Assembly (NCBI GenBank): GCA_946478975.1 | Contig: CAMLEO010000122.1 | Coordinates: forward strand, 1-18,532 | Origin: an uncultured Steroidobacter sp. | GTDB lineage: Bacteria; Pseudomonadota; Gammaproteobacteria; Steroidobacterales; Steroidobacteraceae | Reading direction: 5' to 3' | DNA: 18,532 nt | Part shown: in pieces, positions 1-8,062 of the stretch | Layout: every line of letters begins with the position of its first letter | Position numbering within the stretch: the first letter of the stretch is position 1 | Position numbers and translations under genes: made by a program | Notes under the pieces: generated by a model | Told to the model about the DNA's origin: nothing | The model's database searches: none | Seen by the model: the letters and a program-made list of their open reading frames with translations, nothing else

Positions 1-196
<196 letters not shown>

Positions 197-209
197 GCTC
201 GTCGTCACA

Positions 210-3140
210 TCAGAAGCTGGCGCGCACGAACAGGCTGTAGCGGCGGTCCGAGCTGACCCAGTTGTGATAAGTGAGCCCGGTGTGATCGACGTAATTGTCG
301 ACCAGCACGCGGTAGGTCGCATCGGTGAGATTGACGGCCTGCACGCCGACCTTGAGGTTCGGCCGCACGTTGAAGTGCACCGAGGCATCGAGCTGGCCGT
401 AGTCGTCCGCCCAGGCCGGAATGTTCAAGTTCGCCGCCGCCATCGTCAGCACGTATTTCTCGCGCCAGTTGTACGCCAGCCGCGCCTCGAACAGATCGGT
501 GCTGTAGTACAGCTCGGCGTTGTAACCCGTCTTGCTCAAGCCTTCGAGCGGGTAATTGTCCAGCGCCGCGTTGGTCTGCTGCTGCGAGTCGTACGGATTC
601 GCCGCGATGTTACGAGTGCCGCCGCTCTCCACATACGTGAACGCTGCGCGCGAACCGAAGTTCTTCCAGAAGCCCGGCAGGAAATCGAAGAAGCCGTTGT
701 AAGCAACCTCGAAGCCCTGCACATAACCGGTGCCCTGGTTCTCCGGACGCAGCACGTGCACGGTGCGGGTCTGGCCGTTGTTGGTGTAGTCGACGCTGTC
801 GTTGAGCGAAGTCTCCATGAAGCCTTCGAGCCGCTTGTAGAAGACCGCACCGGTCAACGAGTTGGTCGGCGTCATGTACCACTCCGCCGTCACGTCGTAC
901 TGCCAGGAGCGCATCGGCTCCAGGTCGGGATTGCCGGAGAAGCCGTTGTACTGGAACACGCAATCGCCGGTCTTCACGTCCCCGGGCAACTCGGTACACA
1001 CGCCGCCGCTCAACAGGCCAGGCTTGGCGGTCACGTTGATCGCCGGCAACAACAGCGGGAAGTCAGGGCGAGCCACCGAGCGCGCGACTGCAAAGCGCAG
1101 GAAGAAGTCGTCACGCACTTTGTAACGCAGGTTCAAGCTCGGCAGCACGTCGGTGTATGTGTTGTCATCCGTCTGCGAGTACGAATTGCCGTTCAAGAAG
1201 GCCGAGTCCGCGGGATCGTTGATCAGGTCGGCGCTGCTGAAAGTCAGCAGGCCGGTGCCGGCGTTCTCGGTGCGCACCACGCGGACGCCCAGGTTGCCGT
1301 CGAGTTTGTTCTTCGAGAAGCTGGCCATGACATAGCCGGCCCAGGTCTTCTGGTTCTGATCGTTGATGCCCAGGCCGTCGTTGCCCGGCGTCGTATCGGT
1401 GTAGTCGCCGTTCCACGGCGTCCAGTCGCAGCAGTTGGTCGATCCCTGCATCAGGCTCGACACCAGGCTGCTGAACGACTGGCGGCTGGTGAAGGTGGAG
1501 GTGCGCGGGAACAAATACGAGCTCGGCGCGTGTCCCCCATGGAACCAGTCCGAGAAGTTCTGTTGGGCGATGGATGCCGATCCTTGCGCGAACGTGCGCA
1601 CTCCTCCGGAGCCCCAAGGCTGCGCCACCGCGCCCCAGCGATAGCCCGTTTCACGCGTGGTCGCGCTGTAGTTCTCGTGACGGATGCCGAAACGAATCTT
1701 TTCCAGCCAGTCGACGTTGTCGAACGTGAACTCGCCGTCGGCGCGATAGGCCCACGCATCCGCATCGTTCTTTTCGTAATGATCCATGGCCCAGCCGTAG
1801 TAGTACTGGGACGGATCGTTCAACACGTTGTTGGGTGCAATCACGATGCTCGGCTCGTCGCTGCCGTGCAGGCGCAGGTTGACGCCCACGGTGTCAGCGT
1901 TGCTCTGGCCGAGCGTCGGCGAGCCAATCGTGAGATCGGCGATGTCCGCATTGGCCAGCGCACGTTGCACGTCAAAATCGAAGCGCCACTGATCGGCCGC
2001 ACGCCAGGTCACATGCAGCGCGGCGTCGTGATTCACGCTCTCGCGCTCGTTATAACGAGCCGAACCGCCGAAGCCGACATTGTCGATGTCGCCGCCGACC
2101 AGGTATCCGTTCGAGACCTGCAGGTTGCTGCCGGTGAGCAAGTTGCCCTGCTCGGTCCACGCGGCATTTTCGTGCTGCTCGAAGTTCGCGTCCGAATAGA
2201 AATATTGCAAGGAGACGTCGACCGCATCGTTCGGCCGCCATTGCAGCGCCATCGAGCCGCCCAGGCGTTCGCGATCGACGTTCAGATCGCGCCAGCCCAC
2301 GCCGCCCGGCGCAAACACCGTCTGCCCTTCAAAGCCCGGCAGATTGGTGCGCGCGTAGTACTTGTCGATGTGGTACGTGTTGGTTTCGCTCGCCAGCTTC
2401 GAGTAGCTGCTCGAGATCAGGAAGCCGAGCTGGCCGATGCCGGTGTCCCAGCGATCGCTGAACAGGAACGAACCCGAAGGCTCGGCCTTTTTCGCCAGGT
2501 CGCCTTCGGTGTACTCGGCGGAGGCCGCGAACACTTGCTTGTCGCTGTCGAACGGCAGGCGCGTGCGCAGGTCGACGACGCCGGACAAGCCGCCTTCGAC
2601 CATCGCGGCCGAAGGATTCTTATAAACGTCGATCGCCGACATCAGCTCCGGCGGAATGTCTTCGAAGCCGACGGTGCGGCTGTTCTTGGCGGAGAACGCC
2701 GAGCGGCCGTTGAGCTCGCTGCGCACCCAGCTCAAGCCACGAATGGTGACGCCCGAGCCTTCGACCGCAATTCGATCCGCATCGCGTGCGGCGGGCACGC
2801 GGCCAATTGCGAGACCCGGAATGCGTTGGAGCACTTCGGTGACGCTGCGATCCGGCAGCGCGCCGATGTCGGCGGCCGTGATCGAATCGAGAATTTCCTC
2901 GGCGTTTTCCTTGCGCGCCTGGGATGTTTCCAGCTGCTGGCGGATGCCGGTGACCACGACCTCTTCGAGGTCCGACGAACCCGAGCTGGCAGCGCTCTGG
3001 GCGTAAGTCGGGGCCGCGGACAGTGCCATCATCATGGCCAGCGCCGTTACCGTCGACGCTTCCTTTCCCTGTTGCAGGGCGCGATGCACTGCGTCTGCCA
3101 CCCGCGGGCGGCTTCCCGACTCTGGACTCAAATCAGTCAT
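210..3140 (-). CDS. TonB-dependent outer-membrane receptor, Xanthomonas/Caulobacter type
   Basis: The 976-residue protein has an N-terminal export signal with a long hydrophilic leader (hydrophobic stretch about 30-46, cleavage likely after the AQ near 48). A TonB-box-like EEVVVTG follows at about 59-65, then the plug domain with DIGALPDRSVTEVLQRIPG (about 91-109), a hallmark of the TonB-Xanth-Caul receptor subfamily. The rest is rich in aromatic/polar alternation typical of a 22-strand barrel and ends in VRASF, with the terminal Phe used for outer-membrane insertion. Such receptors import scarce nutrients (sugars, oligosaccharides, aromatic compounds, chelates) using TonB energy. The following halogenase-like gene and the LacI-type operator-like palindrome upstream favour a carbohydrate or other organic substrate over iron, but this is inference. 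The start at 3140 has GGGGGA about 9 nt upstream. Length is normal for this subfamily. Confidence 0.95.
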   Translation of the reverse strand: MTDLSPESGSRPRVADAVHRALQQGKEASTVTALAMMMALSAAPTYAQSAASSGSSDLEEVVVTGIRQQLETSQARKENAEEILDSITAADIGALPDRSVTEVLQRIPGLAIGRVPAARDADRIAVEGSGVTIRGLSWVRSELNGRSAFSAKNSRTVGFEDIPPELMSAIDVYKNPSAAMVEGGLSGVVDLRTRLPFDSDKQVFAASAEYTEGDLAKKAEPSGSFLFSDRWDTGIGQLGFLISSSYSKLASETNTYHIDKYYARTNLPGFEGQTVFAPGGVGWRDLNVDRERLGGSMALQWRPNDAVDVSLQYFYSDANFEQHENAAWTEQGNLLTGSNLQVSNGYLVGGDIDNVGFGGSARYNERESVNHDAALHVTWRAADQWRFDFDVQRALANADIADLTIGSPTLGQSNADTVGVNLRLHGSDEPSIVIAPNNVLNDPSQYYYGWAMDHYEKNDADAWAYRADGEFTFDNVDWLEKIRFGIRHENYSATTRETGYRWGAVAQPWGSGGVRTFAQGSASIAQQNFSDWFHGGHAPSSYLFPRTSTFTSRQSFSSLVSSLMQGSTNCCDWTPWNGDYTDTTPGNDGLGINDQNQKTWAGYVMASFSKNKLDGNLGVRVVRTENAGTGLLTFSSADLINDPADSAFLNGNSYSQTDDNTYTDVLPSLNLRYKVRDDFFLRFAVARSVARPDFPLLLPAINVTAKPGLLSGGVCTELPGDVKTGDCVFQYNGFSGNPDLEPMRSWQYDVTAEWYMTPTNSLTGAVFYKRLEGFMETSLNDSVDYTNNGQTRTVHVLRPENQGTGYVQGFEVAYNGFFDFLPGFWKNFGSRAAFTYVESGGTRNIAANPYDSQQQTNAALDNYPLEGLSKTGYNAELYYSTDLFEARLAYNWREKYVLTMAAANLNIPAWADDYGQLDASVHFNVRPNLKVGVQAVNLTDATYRVLVDNYVDHTGLTYHNWVSSDRRYSLFVRASF

Positions 3141-3262
3141 AACGACTTTCCCCCGTTTCTAAGCCAGTTTCCGCAAAACCGTGGGGGGCAGCCATACGCG
3201 GTCATGCATGCCTGCATTCGCGACCGCTTACCCCCGTGCGCAAATCGTCGTCCCAGCTTTTC

Positions 3263-3275
3263 AGTGTCAGACACT
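3263..3275. promoter_or_regulatory. Perfect palindrome AGTGTC-A-GACACT in receptor promoter
   Basis: A perfect 6-bp inverted repeat around one central base lies about 15-28 nt downstream of the TTGACA box in the direction of transcription, where a -10 element or early transcribed region would be. It is a plausible second protein-binding site or start-site palindrome. The palindrome is seen directly; the role is inferred. Confidence 0.4.
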
Positions 3276-3290
3276 TAGCTGGAATTGGTC

Positions 3291-3310
3291 TGTCAATGTT
3301 ATCGGTAACG
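3291..3310 (-). promoter_or_regulatory. LacI-family-like operator abutting a TTGACA -35 box
   Basis: Plus-strand 3297-3310 reads TGTTATCGGTAACG, a near-perfect match to the central-CG palindrome TGTTANCGNTAACA used by many LacI-family sugar regulators. On the minus strand the next base but one starts TTGACA (3296-3291), a perfect -35 hexamer directed toward the receptor gene. No good -10 hexamer is seen at 16-18 nt spacing, so promoter assignment is weaker than the operator. A repressor bound here would cover the -35 region. The nearest LacI-type regulator gene is not in this window. Confidence 0.5.
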
Positions 3311-3330
3311 CAAAATATAGACCTTTACTC

Positions 3331-3359
3331 GGACAAATGTCCAGCGGTGGACAAGGTCC
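3331..3359. promoter_or_regulatory. Tandem GGACA/TGTCC half-site cluster
   Basis: Four half-sites alternate in orientation within 29 nt: GGACA (3331-3335), TGTCC (3338-3342), GGACA (3349-3353) and GGTCC (3355-3359). The first pair forms GGACA-AA-TGTCC, and the inner pair forms TGTCCA-GCGG-TGGACA. They lie upstream of the putative -35 of the receptor promoter, a position expected for an activator or a cooperative dimer site. The arrangement is seen directly; the binding factor is unknown. Confidence 0.4.
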
Positions 3360-3434
3360 GGGCAAAATTATTTTGCGCGCGGGATCGAAGGCCGCAATGT
3401 GGCGGTCCCTGAACGGGATGATGATTCAGCAACG

Positions 3435-3454
3435 GCCTGTAGGCGATTACAGGC
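3435..3454 (-). terminator. Small hairpin overlapping the stop codon of the BtuB-like gene
   Basis: GCCTGTA and TACAGGC form a perfect 7-bp stem with a 6-nt loop that includes part of the TAA stop (3449-3447). It lacks a U-tract on the minus strand, so it is at best a weak terminator or 3'-end stabiliser. Confidence 0.3.
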
Positions 3455-5339
3455 TCAACTTCACACCGAGACTCGCCGTTGCACCGGCAGAGGGAAAGCC
3501 GACGTACTCCTGGTAGTGCTCGTCAGTGACGTTCGCGATTCGCATGAGCAGCCGGGCATGCGCACCGAGCTGGCGAGACGCGCTGAGGTCCAGGCGCGAA
3601 TACGAATCCAGCCGCACTTCGCCGGTCGGTATCGACGAATCTACGAAGCTGCCGGACGAAACGAGCGCAGCGGCGAGCGTCCATTCCTGCGCTGGAATCC
3701 ACTCCACGCCCAGGCTGCCACGCCATTCAGGCCTGTTTCTGAGTTCCTGATCCGTACCTGCGACGTCATTGGACGCGTGCAGAACATTCGCAGCAATGAA
3801 CATTCGTTCGTTGAGCCCTGCCCGGACTGAAGCCTCCATGCCGCGAGTTTCGATGCGCGTGCGATTCACCAGTCGCGGCGGCGGGCCCGGATCGAAGTCG
3901 ATCGCATCTCGATACGTGGCCTCGAAGTACGTCAGCTCCCATTGCAAACGCTGCTGCGCCGGCAGGCTCTTGATGCTGAGCTCGTAGCTGTCGCTGCGTT
4001 CGGGTTTCAAATCCGCGTTGCCGACGATGGGATCGCTCAGCGCATACATGCTCGGCAGCTTGAAACCTTCGCTCCAGGTTGCGCTCAATTGCGAGCCCAG
4101 CGGCGCGACGTCATAAGAAACATTCAGCCGTGGACTGGTGGTGGCACTTTGGCCGTCGCTGTCATCGACGCGCAGTCCGGCACGAAACGACCAGTTCGGC
4201 TTCAGCTGCAAGGCCGCTTCGGAAAAGCCGGCCCATTGCGTGCGTTCCAGAGAGAATGCTGTCGGCATTGCGAAGCCGCCGAAATCCAGGCTGCCGGTCA
4301 CGTCGCCGGACTCGCGGTTCACTTCGCCGCCTGTGACGACGGTGATGTTGTCGGCGACAGCAAACGTCGCGGCGGCGGTCGTACCCAGCCGCTCGAATGT
4401 CACATTGCGAGTGCTGGCTGGAATGCCGAAGGGATCGCGCGCTCCCGGCGCGACACCGGGCGAATCCAGATCGCCCGTGCGACGGAAATAACTTGCCGTC
4501 GCGGAGTATTCCATCCGTTCATTGACCGTGTGAGCTGCAGTGACGCCGACCGATGTTTCTTTCGACTCCGACGCGTCAGTGCCACGCAGAGTGGCGAACA
4601 TCGGACCGCCGCTGTCGTCCGGAAAGGCGCTGCGATCGCTCTGTACGTGACGCGCGGTGAAGTGAACGGATGTATCTGTACTTGGTACATATGACGCCGC
4701 GCCTGAGAACTGGCGCGCACGGAAGCGATCGCCGGTGACTTGCTCGCCATCGTCCGCTTCACCGACCGTCGCGCTCCACGACATGGCTCCGGTCGTCGCA
4801 TCTGCGCGCAGCGAAGCTCGCTGCATTCCCTCTTCGCCCACATGCGCTTCCGCACTCAGCCCCTGCTTGGCAGTGCGACGAGTGATGACATTGATGACGC
4901 CGGCAACAGCATTGCCCCCGTAGATCGCAGAGAGCGGCCCCCGCGCGACCTCGATGCGTTCGATGTCGGCTGGATCGAGCGATGAGAAGTCGTACGCTCC
5001 GCCGCGAGAATCGGTGGGATCGTTGACGGCGACGCCGTCGATGAGCACCAGCGTGTAATTCGGATCGGCGCCGCGCATATACACGGAGCTCACGCCCCCT
5101 CGCCCGCCTTTCTGATCGATGTGCAGCCCCGGCACCTGCCGCAGCACATCGATCACGCTCGTCGGCTGCTGCCGATCGAGCTCCTCACGCGTGACCACTG
5201 TGACGCTCGCGCCGGACTGCAGATTGCCGGCGATACGCGAGCCGGTCACTAGCACGTCTTCCGGCAAAGATTGGCTGAAGACAGATTGCGCCGGCAGCAG
5301 TGCCAGCAAGGCGCCGCCCAAATATCCATTGATCCGCAC
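3447..5339 (-). CDS. BtuB-like TonB-dependent receptor, GTG start
   Basis: From the GTG at 5339 the protein has 630 residues. It opens with a clean signal peptide (hydrophobic core about 6-21, FSQS cleavage region), then a TonB box (EDVLVTGSR, about 27-35). The plug domain closely follows the BtuB pattern: TSVIDVLRQVPGLHI (60-74), a GG-rich loop, then VLIDGV (98-103), and further on EVARGPLSAIYG and GVINVITRR. A barrel of about 22 strands follows, ending GVKLSL, where most porin-like barrels end in Phe. A longer ATG reading to 5435 would overlap the upstream aminopeptidase and lose the signal peptide; GGGAGAGA just before the GTG supports the later start. BtuB transports cobalamin, but related receptors take catecholates and other ligands, and no cobalamin riboswitch is visible. 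It probably forms an operon with the two upstream genes. Confidence 0.9.
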   Translation of the reverse strand: MRINGYLGGALLALLPAQSVFSQSLPEDVLVTGSRIAGNLQSGASVTVVTREELDRQQPTSVIDVLRQVPGLHIDQKGGRGGVSSVYMRGADPNYTLVLIDGVAVNDPTDSRGGAYDFSSLDPADIERIEVARGPLSAIYGGNAVAGVINVITRRTAKQGLSAEAHVGEEGMQRASLRADATTGAMSWSATVGEADDGEQVTGDRFRARQFSGAASYVPSTDTSVHFTARHVQSDRSAFPDDSGGPMFATLRGTDASESKETSVGVTAAHTVNERMEYSATASYFRRTGDLDSPGVAPGARDPFGIPASTRNVTFERLGTTAAATFAVADNITVVTGGEVNRESGDVTGSLDFGGFAMPTAFSLERTQWAGFSEAALQLKPNWSFRAGLRVDDSDGQSATTSPRLNVSYDVAPLGSQLSATWSEGFKLPSMYALSDPIVGNADLKPERSDSYELSIKSLPAQQRLQWELTYFEATYRDAIDFDPGPPPRLVNRTRIETRGMEASVRAGLNERMFIAANVLHASNDVAGTDQELRNRPEWRGSLGVEWIPAQEWTLAAALVSSGSFVDSSIPTGEVRLDSYSRLDLSASRQLGAHARLLMRIANVTDEHYQEYVGFPSAGATASLGVKLSL

Positions 5340-5346
5340 GAAGTCT

Positions 5347-5375
5347 CTCCCGCTGGTCGAGTTCAACAGCGGGAG
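5347..5375 (-). promoter_or_regulatory. Hairpin sequestering the BtuB-like gene's ribosome binding site
   Basis: On the minus strand CTCCCGCTG, an 11-nt loop and CAGCGGGAG form a perfect 9-bp stem just upstream of the GTG at 5339. The distal arm contains the GGGAG of the Shine-Dalgarno sequence. When folded it would hide the ribosome binding site, suggesting translational control or dependence on ribosomes finishing the upstream aminopeptidase gene (stop at 5402). The stem is seen directly; regulation is inferred. Confidence 0.45.
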
Positions 5376-5401
5376 TTTGCCACGGGCGGCGTCAGCGCTG
5401 A

Positions 5402-8062
5402 CTATTTCGTCGATGACATCTTGGTGGCAAGCCACGCATCGATCGCAGGCAGGCGCTCCTTGCGCACTCGGATGCGGTCGGTGACGTTGGCCACGGCGGT
5501 ATCTGCCGATCGACGCGAGCCGGCAGCAAGATGTTTGTTTGCGTAGGCCTTGATCTTTTCGATCATCGCCGCGTCGGCCGAACGGCTCCCGAGCGCGGCG
5601 TAGTAGGTGCTGCGCGAGGACGCATCGATCTTGTCGTTGACGGCCGCCATGTTCGAGATGGCAAAGTCGAACGCGAGATCGGGATGCAGCTCCGACGCGC
5701 CCGCGATCTTTGCGCCGGTGTTGGTTGCCCCGGGCTCTTCGGTGCGCGCGCGCGCGCGCCCACGTCGGGCCAACGCCTCGTCCTCGGTCGTCGACAGCAA
5801 GTAATAGAGTTGCTCCTTGATCAGCGGCGTCTTCTCGGCGAGTGCCGCTTCATGCAGCTGATTCCACGTCGCCGCATCGGCATGCCTCGCGACGACAGCG
5901 AGGACGACTTTACGCAGCGAACCTGGCAATGCGTTCTCCGCTGCCGGCGCGGCATAACGCCGTCTCGCTTCCGCTATCACGGCTGAATCGCCAAGCGCAC
6001 TCAAGGTGTCGATCAGCTGGTTGCGCAGAATGGCCACCGTGTCCGGCTCTCCCGCTCGCACGCTCCAACCGACCTGCGTAAACACCGGCGCCAGGCGAGC
6101 GATAGCAAACTTCCGGAACGATGCCTGCCGCTGCGGCTCGCCATCGTAATAATCGTTGAGCCGGTCGAAGATGCCGGCGATCTTGCCCCAGACCTGCGGA
6201 TCCGCATTCGCCGGCGTCGCGACGGCCAAGGTCAGAACATCGGTCGCAGGCTGCTGCCCGGCCAGACCGAGCGCCCAGCTGTCGGAAAGAATCCCGAGTT
6301 GGTCCACAGCAGCGATCGACGCGAAATTCTTGGCGATCGCGCCCACCTGCGCAGGCTGATACAGCGTGCGGTAATAGCCGCTCTGGCCGGCGTTGACGAT
6401 GATGGGATCGCAGCCAGGCACATTCACCGTCGCCTTGCCGCCGCTCACCAGCTGCCGCACCGGCGCGCTCGCATTCAACGATTTGATCGTGACCGGCACA
6501 CGCCACGTCAGCGGCTTCTTGTCCGGCACGTCGCGGCTGAATTCTCCCTGCGTGAGGCTCAGCTTCGTACTGCCGTTGACGCAAGCGGCATCCTGCACGC
6601 GAATCAACGGCACACCGGGTTGCAACGTAAAGTCGTGCGCGATCACCGTGACCGGCTGATGAGCGACGAACTGGATCTCGCGCCACAGATCGTCCGATTG
6701 CGTGTTGCCGTACGCATGCCCTTTGATATAGCGACGCACTCCGTCTCGCCATACATCGGCGCCGACGTAACTCTCCAGCATGCGGAGCACCGCTTCGCCT
6801 TTGGAATAGCTGATGGCGTCGAACGCCTGATTCGCCTGCTCGACGGTTTCGACATGCTGCACGACTGGATGCGTGGTCGCGAACGCATCACGCTCCATCG
6901 CCCGCTCGCGTGTGGTGACGGCGGCGAGCGCAGTGTTCCATTCGGGATGCAAACGTTCGGTCGTCCGGCCCGCCATCCACGAAGCGAAGCCCTCGTTCAG
7001 CCACAGGTCGTCCCACCACTGCATCGTGACCAGGTTGCCGAACCACTGATGCGCGATCTCGTGGGCAGCAATGCCGAACACGCGTTGTTTATCGGTCTGC
7101 GTGGAGATCGATGGATCGAGCAGCATGGCGTGCTCGAAGGTGAGAATCGCGCCCCAATTCTCCATGGCGGCGAAGAACTGGCTGCTGCCCGGTGCGGCGA
7201 CGTTGTCGAGCTTCGGCAATGGAAACGGACTGGCGAAATAATCGTTGTATTCGCTCAGCACCTTGACGGAGGCCTCCAGCGCAGCGTCCGCCTGAGAGAT
7301 CATGCCTTTCTGCGTCACGACGCCCACTTCGGTCGCGCCCACTTTGGCCGTCGCCCGGTCGAACTCACCCAAGCCCAGGAACAGCAGATACGAGGACATC
7401 TTTGGCGAAGTCTGGAAAGTCACACGCGTGCGCGTGGTGCCCACATCGGCGTGACTCGCGATCGGCATGTTGCTCACCGCCATCCAGTCGTTCGGCACGG
7501 TGACGATCAGCGTAAACGTCGCTTTGTATGCAGGCTCGTCCCACGATGGGATCATCCGTCGCGCATCCGCAGCTTCGAATTGCGTATACAGCGCGCGCTT
7601 GCGACCTGCCGGCGAGTCATAGTCGAGCGCAAAGAGCCCCGCGGCCTGGGTACCGATCTTTCCCGTGTACTCGAGCGCCAGCCGATAGCTGCCCGGCGAG
7701 ATCGGCTGGTCGAAACTGAAGGTGGCCGTCTGAGCGGCGGCATCGAGCCCGATCTTCGGTTTCGCGTCCGGCGCGCCGGTTCCCAACAAACGCGCGAATG
7801 TAAACCGCAGGTCAGCGGCGTTGAGGGTGATGCTCGCGGTGGGCTGCAAAACGTCGATGGCGATTGCGACGTTGCCTTTGAACGTCAGCGCCTGGATGTC
7901 CGGCTCGATCGCCACGTCATAATGCGTGGGACGAACTGTTCGCGGCAGCTGAGTAGTCGCTGCTGCCGGCTTTGCCGGCGCCGAAGACGTTTGTGCGAAG
8001 CCGACCGGCGATGCGAGCAATGCGCAGGTCAATACGACGCACGGTCCGAAGATGTTGTGCAT
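5402..8062 (-). CDS. Secreted M1-family zinc aminopeptidase (PepN/APN type)
   Basis: From the ATG at 8062 the protein has 886 residues. It starts with a signal peptide (hydrophobic 5-22, cleavage near FAQ), so it acts in the periplasm or outside. Residues about 40-240 form the N-terminal beta-saddle. The exopeptidase motif is AAMEN at 298-302, with Ala in place of the usual first Gly of GAMEN. The zinc site is HEIAH at 334-338 with the third ligand Glu357 in NEGFA, exactly HEXXH-18-E. The transition-state Tyr is probably Y419 (ISYSKG). The C-terminal half fits the ERAP1-like helical domain. It removes N-terminal residues from peptides. AAGGTGG lies about 6 nt before the start, which falls 34 nt inside the upstream 7-TM gene. 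A much longer in-frame reading exists upstream but looks non-coding. An unusual (GC)8 tract interrupts the C-terminal domain at 5744-5759. Confidence 0.95.
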   Translation of the reverse strand: MHNIFGPCVVLTCALLASPVGFAQTSSAPAKPAAATTQLPRTVRPTHYDVAIEPDIQALTFKGNVAIAIDVLQPTASITLNAADLRFTFARLLGTGAPDAKPKIGLDAAAQTATFSFDQPISPGSYRLALEYTGKIGTQAAGLFALDYDSPAGRKRALYTQFEAADARRMIPSWDEPAYKATFTLIVTVPNDWMAVSNMPIASHADVGTTRTRVTFQTSPKMSSYLLFLGLGEFDRATAKVGATEVGVVTQKGMISQADAALEASVKVLSEYNDYFASPFPLPKLDNVAAPGSSQFFAAMENWGAILTFEHAMLLDPSISTQTDKQRVFGIAAHEIAHQWFGNLVTMQWWDDLWLNEGFASWMAGRTTERLHPEWNTALAAVTTRERAMERDAFATTHPVVQHVETVEQANQAFDAISYSKGEAVLRMLESYVGADVWRDGVRRYIKGHAYGNTQSDDLWREIQFVAHQPVTVIAHDFTLQPGVPLIRVQDAACVNGSTKLSLTQGEFSRDVPDKKPLTWRVPVTIKSLNASAPVRQLVSGGKATVNVPGCDPIIVNAGQSGYYRTLYQPAQVGAIAKNFASIAAVDQLGILSDSWALGLAGQQPATDVLTLAVATPANADPQVWGKIAGIFDRLNDYYDGEPQRQASFRKFAIARLAPVFTQVGWSVRAGEPDTVAILRNQLIDTLSALGDSAVIAEARRRYAAPAAENALPGSLRKVVLAVVARHADAATWNQLHEAALAEKTPLIKEQLYYLLSTTEDEALARRGRARARTEEPGATNTGAKIAGASELHPDLAFDFAISNMAAVNDKIDASSRSTYYAALGSRSADAAMIEKIKAYANKHLAAGSRRSADTAVANVTDRIRVRKERLPAIDAWLATKMSSTK
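5742..5759. repeat. Alternating GC dinucleotide tract inside the aminopeptidase gene
   Basis: Eight consecutive GC dinucleotides (5744-5759, preceded by GT) encode Arg-Ala-Arg-Ala-Arg in the C-terminal helical domain. Such a run of alternating purine-pyrimidine can form Z-DNA and is prone to dinucleotide slippage, which would shift the reading frame. Confidence 0.6.

Larger units (their letters stand above)
3141..3446. other. Intergenic regulatory region upstream of the TonB receptor
   Basis: These 306 nt separate the stop of the BtuB-like gene from the start of the large receptor; both genes are on the minus strand. No coding potential is convincing. The stretch is visibly more AT-rich in its middle (3285-3380) than the flanking genes. 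It holds a LacI-like operator with an abutting TTGACA, a 13-nt palindrome, a tandem cluster of GGACA half-sites, an AT-rich palindrome GCAAAAT-T-ATTTTGC (3362-3376) and a small hairpin at the end of the upstream gene. It is best read as the promoter of the receptor/halogenase pair. Confidence 0.7.

Noticed and set aside
5340..5435. Longer ATG start for the BtuB-like receptor
   Set aside because: It would overlap the aminopeptidase stop and put 32 hydrophilic residues before the signal peptide. The GTG at 5339 has a strong ribosome binding site.
5330..5500. Cobalamin riboswitch upstream of the BtuB-like gene
   Set aside because: No B12-box-like conserved sequence was recognised and the intergenic gap is only 62 nt; only a simple hairpin is present.
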